NCBI GenBank assembly: GCA_900319705.1
Contig: ONPL01000027.1
Location: 1-35,782 of the forward strand
Direction of reading: 5' to 3'
Length of the DNA stretch: 35,782 nucleotides
Source of the DNA: an uncultured Pseudomonadota bacterium
Lineage (GTDB): Bacteria; Pseudomonadota; Gammaproteobacteria; Enterobacterales; Succinivibrionaceae
A program made the position numbers and the translations under genes. Below, piece after piece: positions 17,877 through 24,408 of the stretch; positions within the stretch are counted from its first letter, which is position 1; each line of letters begins with the position of its first letter. The notes under the pieces are model-generated. The model did not search any database and was not told the origin of the DNA. It saw nothing but the letters and a program-made list of their open reading frames with translations.

Positions 17877-18143
17877 TTAAATTTTGGTGGCAGAATTTTC
17901 AATAAAGTCTACAATCGTTCTGACGCTCGTAAAAACCTTTTTCATATCCTCAGATTCTGGACTTATAGTGATGTTGTATTTCTTTTTCAGAGCCAAACCA
18001 AGTTCAAGTGCGTCTATCGAGTCCAATCCAAGTCCGTCCCCGAATAAATGAATGTCTGTTTCGATATCATCAACAGTTAGATCTTCTAGATTAAGACTGT
18101 CAATGATCAGTTGTTTTACTTCTTGTTCTAAGGATGTGCTCAT
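17877..18143 (-). CDS. apeE: Acyl carrier protein (ApeE)
   Basis: An 88-residue acyl carrier protein with the attachment site Ser42 in GLGLDSIDALEL. Charged helices flank it as in FAS/PKS carrier proteins. By order in the cluster it corresponds to ApeE, which carries the 4-hydroxybenzoyl starter and growing chain in studied systems. AAGGA lies 10 bases upstream of the ATG. It is preceded by a 253-base gap with a possible internal promoter. Confidence 0.9.
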   Translation of the reverse strand: MSTSLEQEVKQLIIDSLNLEDLTVDDIETDIHLFGDGLGLDSIDALELGLALKKKYNITISPESEDMKKVFTSVRTIVDFIENSATKI

Positions 18144-18320
18144 TCTTTAAAATTCCTTGTTTTTCGTTATTCGTTTTAACTATCAAATTAGTTATGTTTT
18201 GTCCTGCCTACGGAATGTTTAAATTAGAAATAGCATAACCAGACAGGTACGCATAGGTTTTATGGGTGACGTTTGTTTAAACGCTCCTTTTCGATAATCT
18301 CATCCCAACTTTCTACTTTT

Positions 18321-18326
18321 ATTATA
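18321..18326 (-). promoter_or_regulatory. Possible internal promoter in the apeD-apeE gap
   Basis: The 18144-18396 gap is the largest in the operon. On the minus strand it has a perfect TATAAT, with a weak ATGAAC at 16-17 bases upstream as -35. That would give a leader of about 170 bases before apeE. A GGAG followed by the palindrome GTTTAAAC lies in that leader but no start codon follows at useful distance. No terminator hairpin is visible. Confidence 0.4.
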
Positions 18327-18396
18327 AGAAAAAGGATATGTTAGTTCATTGCAAATCATTATTTAGGGGTGCTTTTTTTGTATGTTTGTATATTTT

Positions 18397-19182
18397 TTAA
18401 TCGTTTTTGCTTGGCGGTACGGTTTCTTCTGCGGATTGGATCTCTCTGTTATAAAGCTTTTCTAAATAATTATTAAGTTTTCTGATTTGAATTGAAGTCG
18501 GCTCGTTCGTGTTTATAAGATTTCTGTAATCGATTACATTTCCGACACTTATTGAGAATACAGGGGTGGTTTCCGGAGCTTTCCAATTGAAAAATTTATC
18601 TGAAAGAAAGGTTGGCTCACTGCATTTGATGAATATTGGTATAATCGGCATTTGATTACGGATAGAAAAATTAACTGCTCCTCGGTGGAACTTTAAGTAC
18701 TTTGAATTCCTGGTTCTTGTTCCTTCCGGGAAAATAAGAATGTTGTCACTGTCTGATAGTATGGTAGTTATTTTTTCTGCGTCGATATTGTTGCTTACGT
18801 AGCCCATATTACAGATTATTTTTCTCATGAAAGTTCTGTTTAGTTTGTCTGCAACCATTACTGTTGTGCTGTTATTAAGGCGTGAATAGAGAATTAGATA
18901 ATCAGCCAAGGTCGGGTGATTTGAAATTATTACGTAACCGTGTTTTTGTTCTAGAAGGTCGATATTTCTGAATTTGACCTTGAATACGGAAAAGATGGAA
19001 CAGATACGGACTATGAACTGAAAGGATTTTTTTACCAGATATCTAAGAATTTGCTGTTTTTTATCTTTGTTCCTGACGATCAACTCGATAATTAGATTAA
19101 CCACAGTTCCTAATGTTACTGCACCAACGGAAAACATAAGGAATACAAAAACTGTTGCGATAGAACGGTATAATCTAAACAT
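18397..19182 (-). CDS. apeD: 1-acyl-glycerol-3-phosphate acyltransferase-like protein (ApeD)
   Basis: A 261-residue PlsC-family acyltransferase with an N-terminal membrane segment (about 8-35). The H-x4-D motif is HPTLAD, and FPEGTRTR is the second substrate-binding block. Position and size match ApeD, thought to help build the lipid anchor. There is no Shine-Dalgarno before the ATG, and the gene follows the apeC stop by 8 bases, so it probably depends on translation from apeC. Confidence 0.87.
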   Translation of the reverse strand: MFRLYRSIATVFVFLMFSVGAVTLGTVVNLIIELIVRNKDKKQQILRYLVKKSFQFIVRICSIFSVFKVKFRNIDLLEQKHGYVIISNHPTLADYLILYSRLNNSTTVMVADKLNRTFMRKIICNMGYVSNNIDAEKITTILSDSDNILIFPEGTRTRNSKYLKFHRGAVNFSIRNQMPIIPIFIKCSEPTFLSDKFFNWKAPETTPVFSISVGNVIDYRNLINTNEPTSIQIRKLNNYLEKLYNREIQSAEETVPPSKND

Positions 19183-19190
19183 AGGACGGA

Positions 19191-19883
19191 CTATTGCAAA
19201 AAGGAACGATAATTTTTAGCAAAATATAAAGTGGGGATATTAATCAATCTGTCATCGATAACAAGACATTTTTCCGGTTTATAAACATTTTCCTGTTTGA
19301 TACTTAAGACCATCGAAAGAGCATACGGTCCGTTAAAATTGTCTTCTATTTCCATTAGATCGTTTGTTAAAGAATCTTCATAGGCAACAACAATTACTTT
19401 GTATTCCGGATCACCAATATGTTTAAGTGTGATGTAAGCTTCAATCAAGGCACTGTATAAAGTGTTTTCAGCTGCGGAAATTGCCGTTGTTTCTCCATGG
19501 AATTTTGATGCGATTGATACGATCCCTACATTTGCATTTTGGACAGAGCCGGAAAAATCAGTAGGAGATGCCGGCTCGTGATTCAACAACGACTTCAGTA
19601 TGGTCAAGCATTTAATTGTTTCACCTACCCTAGAGGCATAAATTATTTTAGCAATTTTAGAATGATCGTTAATTTTATTGAGTTCGAAAAGCCCAAGAGC
19701 AACTGAATATCGGTCTGATGAGAGCAGTCTTCTCCTTAGCATCATTGGAATTTGTTTTATCAACGGGTGATTTTTCTGATCGATACTACTTGGCTTTCCT
19801 TCTGCCAAACTGTCGATGGAATCGAAACAAGGAGAGAAAAAACTAATGCTTTCAACTGAGAATTCTATTTTTTGTACGGTCAT
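19191..19883 (-). CDS. apeC: Ketosynthase-like chain length factor (ApeC)
   Basis: A 230-residue protein related to the N-terminal half of ketosynthases. Signs of the family are NHEPASPTDFSGSVQNA and a KS-like FHGETTAISAAENTL. The residue at the catalytic cysteine position is Ile135, so it should not condense chains itself. It resembles the chain length factors that pair with ApeO. The length fits the short ApeC-type protein. Its ATG overlaps the stop of the lexA-like gene by ATGA, tying the two together. Confidence 0.85.
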   Translation of the reverse strand: MTVQKIEFSVESISFFSPCFDSIDSLAEGKPSSIDQKNHPLIKQIPMMLRRRLLSSDRYSVALGLFELNKINDHSKIAKIIYASRVGETIKCLTILKSLLNHEPASPTDFSGSVQNANVGIVSIASKFHGETTAISAAENTLYSALIEAYITLKHIGDPEYKVIVVAYEDSLTNDLMEIEDNFNGPYALSMVLSIKQENVYKPEKCLVIDDRLINIPTLYFAKNYRSFLQ

Positions 19884-20293
19884 GCGGATGCTCTTAGTAA
19901 ACCAATATAAATACCATCAATTTCTAAATTATCGTACCCCAAATCTACTTTTATTGGTTTCATACTGTCATTTTCAGGAAGCAACCATACCATGGAGCCT
20001 TCTTTTTTGTATCTTTTTACCGTTACTTCGCTTCCATTTACCCTTGCTATGACGATCTGACCGTTGCGGGCGTTCTTGGTTTTCTGGACAGCTATCAGAT
20101 CACCGTCCATAATACCAACATTGATCATTGAATCACCGGTAACTCTCAGCAGATAGTCTGGTTTTATATCGAACATTGATGAACTTACGAGTATTGTTTT
20201 TTCTACATGCGCCTGGGCTTCAATAGGAGATCCTGCAGCAACTTTCCCGATTACCGGAAGTTCAAAGAAAGAGTTTATATCGTGATTATGCAT
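19880..20293 (-). CDS. LexA-like S24 autoprotease domain without a DNA-binding domain
   Basis: A 137-residue protein that aligns by eye with the C-terminal part of LexA. It has the cleavage site VAAG (Ala20-Gly21), the catalytic serine Ser55 in VTGDSM and the catalytic lysine Lys93 in VTVKR. LexA-like NVGIMDGDLIAV and LLPENDSMKP are also present. Spacing from cleavage site to Ser and Lys (35 and 38 residues) is near E. coli LexA (35 and 37). The winged-helix domain is absent: the frame is closed by a TAG at 20345-20347 and no other frame upstream encodes one. It is closer to LexA than to UmuD. It is the first gene of the APE operon and overlaps apeC by ATGA. The Shine-Dalgarno is weak. Function is inferred only. 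Confidence 0.88.
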   Translation of the reverse strand: MHNHDINSFFELPVIGKVAAGSPIEAQAHVEKTILVSSSMFDIKPDYLLRVTGDSMINVGIMDGDLIAVQKTKNARNGQIVIARVNGSEVTVKRYKKEGSMVWLLPENDSMKPIKVDLGYDNLEIDGIYIGLLRASA

Positions 20294-20350
20294 ATATATT
20301 TCTTGGTAAAACAGAGCAGAGTTATAAGGACTGGGCCATTTACTCTATCT

Positions 20351-20379
20351 ATGTATATAAAAGTTAAATGTATATAAAA
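20351..20379 (-). promoter_or_regulatory. Tandem operator-like motif before the lexA-like/APE operon
   Basis: ATGTATATAAAA occurs twice, at 20351-20362 and 20368-20379, with a 17-base period. The second copy reads TGTATATAAAAC, which is also the core of an E. coli recN SOS box, but the outer CTG and CAG are missing. The first copy with its flank recurs upstream of msbA at 33778-33790. Confidence 0.5.
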
Positions 20380-20400
20380 CGTCAAATATTGCTATATGTG

Positions 20401-20432
20401 TAGCTGAACTGTCTGTTGAAATCATTCAGCTA
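20401..20432. repeat. 8-bp inverted repeat upstream of the lexA-like gene
   Basis: TAGCTGAA at 20401-20408 and TTCAGCTA at 20425-20432 form a perfect inverted repeat with 16 bases between. It lies just upstream of the tandem motif. It could be an operator or a weak hairpin; no T-tract follows. Confidence 0.4.
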
Positions 20433-20627
20433 CATGATAACATCCTATGTGCCATTGCTCATAATGTGCTGTGATCCATGGACCAGGCACTGATCAGAGA
20501 GAGGCATCACAAAGTAATTCAGTATCTTCACAGAGCCAAAAATTACAGGGGAATTGTACTTAAAATAGAAAAATTAGTGTACTGATTTAATTTCGATGTG
20601 TATAAAAATAAGTTTTATGTCACATAT

Positions 20628-20643
20628 CTGTATATGTATTCAG
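20628..20643. promoter_or_regulatory. LexA (SOS) box match
   Basis: CTGTATATGTATTCAG fits CTG-N10-CAG and agrees with the E. coli consensus at 14 of 16 positions. It lies 335 bases before the lexA-like start and over 200 bases past the end of the lipoprotein gene, so the gene it would control is unclear. Confidence 0.55.
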
Positions 20644-20791
20644 CCTTTGATAAATTGATCATATTACTTGCAGAATCCTTGCCTATTACACGAATTGTTT
20701 GCTAATCGGAAGGATTTGATATTCCTAAAAGGGTACGGCTTATTTTGATGTATTTATTGATGGGGGTTGAAAGAACGAAAAATTTAATATT

Positions 20792-20824
20792 ACCGAAAAG
20801 CTTTGTACTTATTAGCTTTTCGGT
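20792..20824 (-). terminator. Intrinsic terminator after the lipoprotein gene
   Basis: ACCGAAAAGC and GCTTTTCGGT form a perfect 10-bp stem with a 13-base loop, 24 bases after the stop of the minus-strand lipoprotein gene. On that strand an AATATTAAATTTTT tract follows. On the plus strand CTTTGTTTTT follows, so it may work in both directions. Confidence 0.8.
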
Positions 20825-20847
20825 CTTTGTTTTTATATCGTATCAGA

Positions 20848-21576
20848 CTAGTCTATCAGTTTATTGATGTTATTTGTTACGATTCTGGCGTATTCGACAA
20901 GTGAATTTCCTACAGTACCTTTAAGCGGGTTCATAAAATCAAGAACCTCCATAGTGGTTGTATTGGAGATTTTAAACGTTTTCGTTTTATTTGTTTTTTT
21001 ATCATAAACTTTGAATGAAGATATTATCTCATTGTAAGCCACTCGATCTGTATCTTGGTAGTCAAGCCAGTACCAGAATCTTTCTAGGGATACGTCGATT
21101 ACCAGGGATGTCTCAGTTACGTCCGAACTGTGGGATAAAACTTTGTAGCCAGCATCTTCAAAACCTTTTTCGATGGCAAGTTTAACGTATTCCTTTGAGG
21201 ATTTTTCTTTGAAACAGAGATTCTCTCCAAGGGCACTGTATGATTTAGAGTTTGCTGTACAGTTGGCCACACTTTTTTCTTCAGTACATGGTGAAATAGT
21301 CTGATTTCGTGCGATTATTCTTCCTTTAGTGTCGTTTTTATCCGGTGTGTAGCTGCTTATTGATTGGGTTTCTGGCTGAATTGTTGATTCGGCTTCAATA
21401 AATTGCCTATTGTCAGTTATGGAATTAATGAATACGGTTTTCGATGAGTATTTTTCTTTGAGAGGGGAGAATTGTCTTGTTTCAAAATCCATATAGTGGT
21501 TTACCTGAGTGGTACAGCCGGCTGTAAGGAAGACTATTGCAATCGGTATTGCGGCTAGTATTTTTTTTGTTATCAC
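20848..21576 (-). CDS. Uncharacterised outer-membrane-type lipoprotein
   Basis: A 242-residue lipoprotein. The signal peptide ends in the lipobox LTAGC (Cys21), followed by Thr, which suits sorting to the outer membrane. A GTG start follows AAGGAG by 7 bases. The order of elements (KTVFINSITDNR early, AIEKGFEDAGYKVL and VIDVSLERFWYW in the middle, a C-terminal helix) is loosely like YajG-type lipoproteins, but I do not recognise the family. A region around 90-130 adds three cysteines that could pair. It is monocistronic, with its own terminator, and lies where an APE-associated lipoprotein (ApeN) might be looked for, though it is outside that operon and separated by 554 bases. Confidence 0.75.
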   Translation of the reverse strand: MITKKILAAIPIAIVFLTAGCTTQVNHYMDFETRQFSPLKEKYSSKTVFINSITDNRQFIEAESTIQPETQSISSYTPDKNDTKGRIIARNQTISPCTEEKSVANCTANSKSYSALGENLCFKEKSSKEYVKLAIEKGFEDAGYKVLSHSSDVTETSLVIDVSLERFWYWLDYQDTDRVAYNEIISSFKVYDKKTNKTKTFKISNTTTMEVLDFMNPLKGTVGNSLVEYARIVTNNINKLID

Positions 21577-21629
21577 AGTTTGACTCCTTATTATTAAATA
21601 GTGTTAACGAAGCCTCGAACGATAGGAAC

Positions 21630-21673
21630 GAGACTTTTGCTTAAAGTCATCGGGGATTTTCTTTGAAAGTCTC
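21630..21673. repeat. 8-bp inverted repeat before the lipoprotein gene
   Basis: GAGACTTT at 21630-21637 and AAAGTCTC at 21666-21673 form a perfect inverted repeat with 28 bases between, 54-97 bases upstream of the GTG start. It would fold in the lipoprotein mRNA leader or act as an operator. Confidence 0.35.
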
Positions 21674-21816
21674 CATCGATCATCGATATATCGGCTGTCC
21701 TTAATTGGAGATAATTGTATAATAATTTGCTGCATTAATCACAATATGTTAACAACTTCTTGTGTTGCTGTGTCGTTTATTAGATTGTAAACAGCGACAT
21801 TAAAATTGTTTCTGTA

Positions 21817-21844
21817 TTGAAAAATTGGGTTCTTGTCCCCATAT
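21817..21844 (+). promoter_or_regulatory. Heat-shock (sigma32-type) promoter of hslVU
   Basis: TTGAAA at 21817-21822 and CCCCATAT at 21837-21844 with a 14-base spacer match the sigma32 consensus. A TATAAT at 21846-21851 could add sigma70 activity. hslVU is a heat-shock operon in E. coli, which supports the call. Transcription from here leaves a leader of about 345 bases before hslV. That leader has no recognised gene apart from short hydrophobic frames (21928-22047 and 22068-22160) without Shine-Dalgarno sequences. Confidence 0.7.
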
Positions 21845-22122
21845 ATATAATATATAGGTTTTTGAAGGTTATTCTGTGTTGGTGGGAATAATAGTGCTGT
21901 ATACGTATAAAACTACTAACGCTAGTGATGATCAACCATCCCTTGGCGGATGTTGCATCTGCTTGGATTGGGCTTTTATTGTTTAAGGGAATATGGGGTC
22001 CTTATTTTCTATTAGGACATCCTATCATGCCTACGGAAACCACGTGAATACGTATGGATTTGAACAGATGGAACGGTACGCGCTAATTTGTCTATCGTTT
22101 TCATTATTATCAGGTTGTATAC

Positions 22123-22200
22123 ATGCGTGGGTTTATTTGTTTGAATTGAAAAGGGGGTAGTGGCGATTCCTCCCGTAAGGGTTTCTTCGCTACAGACATT
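22123..22200 (+). promoter_or_regulatory. Conserved leader element of hslV: hairpin-bridged ribosome binding site (copy A)
   Basis: A 78-base element also found before zapB (28210-28285). It has ATGCGTGGG, then AAGGGGG at 22151-22157, a stem GTGGCGA (22160-22166) with TCGCTAC (22187-22193), an inner CCC-GTAA-GGG hairpin, and finally AGACATT before the ATG. No Shine-Dalgarno lies near the ATG. If the stem forms, AAGGGGG is 9 unpaired bases from the start codon instead of 43. The two copies keep pairing with different 3' arms. Confidence 0.65.
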
Positions 22201-22725
22201 ATGACTACAATTGTATCAGTGAGACGTAACGGTCAGGTGGTAATGGCCGGTGATGGACAGGTTTCGTTAGGTAATACCGTTATGAAAGGTAATGCCAGAA
22301 AAGTTTTTAAACTCGCAGACGGAAGTGTACTGGCTGGATTTGCCGGCGGTACTGCGGATGCTTTCACGCTGCTTGAAAGATTTGAGGCTGAATTAAAAAA
22401 ATGTAATCTCAATCTTGAAAAAGCCTCTGTTGAACTTGCAAAACAGTGGCGGAGCGACAAGGCATTGAGAAAACTTGAAGCTATGCTCGCAGTTGCAGAT
22501 CGCTCAAAATCATTTATTATTACCGGTAACGGCGATGTGGTACAGCCTGAAAATGATCTTATATCAATGGGCTCCGGAGGAGATTTTGCAAGATCCGCAG
22601 CGATAGCTCTGCTTGAAAATACCGATTTAACTGCTGAGGAAATTGCAAATAAAGCTTTAACTATAGCATCGAATATATGCGTATTTACCAATAGCTTTAA
22701 AACTGTTGAAATTATTAATTACTAG
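22201..22725 (+). CDS. hslV: ATP-dependent protease subunit HslV (ClpQ)
   Basis: Proteolytic subunit of the HslUV (ClpYQ) complex, a proteasome-like peptidase that degrades misfolded and regulatory proteins in the cytoplasm. It has 174 residues. The N-terminus [11 protein letters not shown] places the nucleophile threonine (Thr2) after Met removal, and [23 protein letters not shown] and GNGDVV match the family almost fully. The ATG at 22201 is fixed by that catalytic threonine even though no normal Shine-Dalgarno precedes it. hslU follows after 10 bases. Confidence 0.98.
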   Translation: MTTIVSVRRNGQVVMAGDGQVSLGNTVMKGNARKVFKLADGSVLAGFAGGTADAFTLLERFEAELKKCNLNLEKASVELAKQWRSDKALRKLEAMLAVADRSKSFIITGNGDVVQPENDLISMGSGGDFARSAAIALLENTDLTAEEIANKALTIASNICVFTNSFKTVEIINY

Positions 22726-22735
22726 GATTTTTTGT

Positions 22736-24058
22736 ATGAGTGAAATGACCCCTCGTGAGATTGTCAGCGAATTAAATAGGCACATTATCGGCCAGAATGA
22801 TGCAAAGAAAGCGGTTGCTTTGGCGTTGAGAAATAGATGGCGTCGAATGAATGTTGATGAATCAATCAGACAGGAGATAACACCTAAAAATATTCTTATG
22901 ATCGGACCTACCGGTGTGGGAAAAACCGAGATAGCCAGGAGACTTGCCAAGCTGGCTAATGCACCTTTCATAAAAGTAGAGGCTACAAAATTTACAGAAG
23001 TCGGCTATGTGGGAAAGGAAGTTGATTCAATTATTCGTGATTTGGCAGAAATGGCTGTAAAAATGATGAAAGAAACCCAAATCAAGAAAAATATGAATAA
23101 AGCACAAGATTTGGCTGAAGAGAGGATCCTAGATGTTTTAATTCCTGCCCCGAAGGAGGGATGGGGAACAGAAGATACTTCTTCTACGCGCCAAATCTTG
23201 AGAAAGCAGTTGCGAGAAGGAAAGCTAGACAAAAGGGATATTGAAATCAGCGTTAATGGCCCAAAGATTGGGGTTGAAATACTCGGTCCTTCAGGAATGG
23301 AGGATATGACGAGTCAGCTTCAAGGTATGTTTGAAGGTCTAGGAGCCCAAAATAAGCAGACTAAAAAAATGTCTGTAAAAGATGCAATGAAAGTTCTTAC
23401 TGAGGAAGAGGCGGAAAAACTGATAAAGAATGAAGTTTTGACAAAAGATGCTATTGAATTGGTGGAGAACAACGGTATAGTATTCATCGATGAGATCGAT
23501 AAAATTACTGCTAAGGGAGGAGAATCCCGCGGACCGGATGTTTCTAGAGAAGGGGTACAGCGTGATTTGCTTCCTTTGATAGAAGGATGTCAGGTAAAAA
23601 CTAAATACGGTATGGTTAAAACAGATCATATTCTGTTTATCACTTCTGGTGCCTTTGCTTCGTCCAAACCTTCAGATTTGATCCCAGAACTGCAGGGACG
23701 ATTGCCGATAAGGGTTGAATTGAAGGCCCTTACTGCTGATGATTTTGAAAGAATTCTGGTTGAACCTCATGCATCTCTGACCGAGCAGTATAAAGCACTG
23801 CTGGCGACAGAAGGATTGGAAGTGGAATTTACCGATGAAGCTATTAGGAGTATTGCCCAATCAGCATTTCAGGTTAATGAATCAACCGAAAATATCGGTG
23901 CGAGAAGACTGCATACGGTAATGGAAAAACTCTGTGAAGATATTTCGTTTAATGCTCCTGATATGGCTGAAAAGAAGATCACAATTGACGGACAGTACGT
24001 GAAGGAACATCTTGGCAAATTGGTTGAAGATGAGGATCTTAGCAGGTATATCCTGTAG
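22736..24058 (+). CDS. hslU: ATP-dependent unfoldase HslU (ClpY)
   Basis: AAA+ unfoldase that feeds substrates to HslV. It has 440 residues (E. coli 443), starting [10 protein letters not shown] as in the family, so the ATG at 22736 is used with AGGA upstream. Walker A is GPTGVGKT (57-64) and Walker B is VFIDEID. The I-domain lies between them, and the C-terminus ends LSRYIL, the tail that inserts into HslV to activate it. A strong terminator follows at 24125-24180. Confidence 0.98.
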   Translation: MSEMTPREIVSELNRHIIGQNDAKKAVALALRNRWRRMNVDESIRQEITPKNILMIGPTGVGKTEIARRLAKLANAPFIKVEATKFTEVGYVGKEVDSIIRDLAEMAVKMMKETQIKKNMNKAQDLAEERILDVLIPAPKEGWGTEDTSSTRQILRKQLREGKLDKRDIEISVNGPKIGVEILGPSGMEDMTSQLQGMFEGLGAQNKQTKKMSVKDAMKVLTEEEAEKLIKNEVLTKDAIELVENNGIVFIDEIDKITAKGGESRGPDVSREGVQRDLLPLIEGCQVKTKYGMVKTDHILFITSGAFASSKPSDLIPELQGRLPIRVELKALTADDFERILVEPHASLTEQYKALLATEGLEVEFTDEAIRSIAQSAFQVNESTENIGARRLHTVMEKLCEDISFNAPDMAEKKITIDGQYVKEHLGKLVEDEDLSRYIL

Positions 24059-24124
24059 CATTATGTCTGTTTTCATTGATGGTACCTGAGCTTTCATCTA
24101 TATTCAGGTTGTTCCTTAACTTAT

Positions 24125-24180
24125 GATTCCACCGAACTATTGGTTTTAATTAAACCTAAGTTTTGGTGGAATTCTTTTTT
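24125..24180 (+). terminator. Intrinsic terminator after hslU
   Basis: ATTCCACC (24126-24133) and GGTGGAAT (24165-24172) pair perfectly, with an inner GGTTT/AAACC hairpin, and TTTTTT follows. It ends the hslVU operon. Confidence 0.85.
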
Positions 24181-24361
24181 GTAGATAATTTGTAAACATG
24201 CAAAAGTTACCGTTCTTTTCCCGGTAAAAACATGGTTCCTATTGTTCCTCTTATCAATTGTATTATTCTGTACGCTGTTGGTGCCAAGGAAATTGTCGGG
24301 AATTATCTCGGCTCTAATTAAATCTTGGTCATAATTATTTTTTAAAAAATGTGATATTTGA

Positions 24362-24367
24362 TACAAT
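24362..24367 (+). promoter_or_regulatory. Probable argS promoter (extended -10)
   Basis: TGATACAAT gives an extended -10 (TGn plus TACAAT) 42 bases before the argS ATG, with a poor -35. The upstream 24181-24361 stretch has a small hairpin (TTACCG/CGGTAA near 24207-24227) and no gene. Confidence 0.4.
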
Positions 24368-24408
24368 AAGCAAAAATTATGTATCTCGAAATAGGATAAC
24401 CGCATTAT

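Larger units (their letters stand above)
20294..20847. other. Gene-free 554-base region upstream of the lexA-like gene
   Basis: No credible gene is visible on either strand. It holds the tandem motif at 20351-20379, a palindrome at 20401-20432, a LexA-box match at 20628-20643 and the terminator at 20792-20824. A 35-codon plus-strand frame from 20478 has no Shine-Dalgarno or family match. On the minus strand TTGACG near 20382 could be a -35 for the operon, but no good -10 follows at standard spacing. Confidence 0.6.

Noticed and set aside
17864..17902. Upstream start of apeF
   Set aside because: It adds a basic tail and overlaps apeE; the ATG at 17863 has a Shine-Dalgarno.
20478..20585. 35-codon plus-strand frame in the gene-free region
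   Set aside because: No ribosome site, no recognised family and too short to stand without conservation.
20294..20640. Hidden or frameshifted LexA winged-helix domain upstream of the lexA-like gene
   Set aside because: I read the minus-strand sequence upstream in all frames; stops are frequent and nothing resembles the LexA helix-turn-helix.
21897..21913. CTGTATACGTATAAAAC as a second SOS box
   Set aside because: It has the CTG half but AAA instead of CAG, so it fails the CTG-N10-CAG rule.
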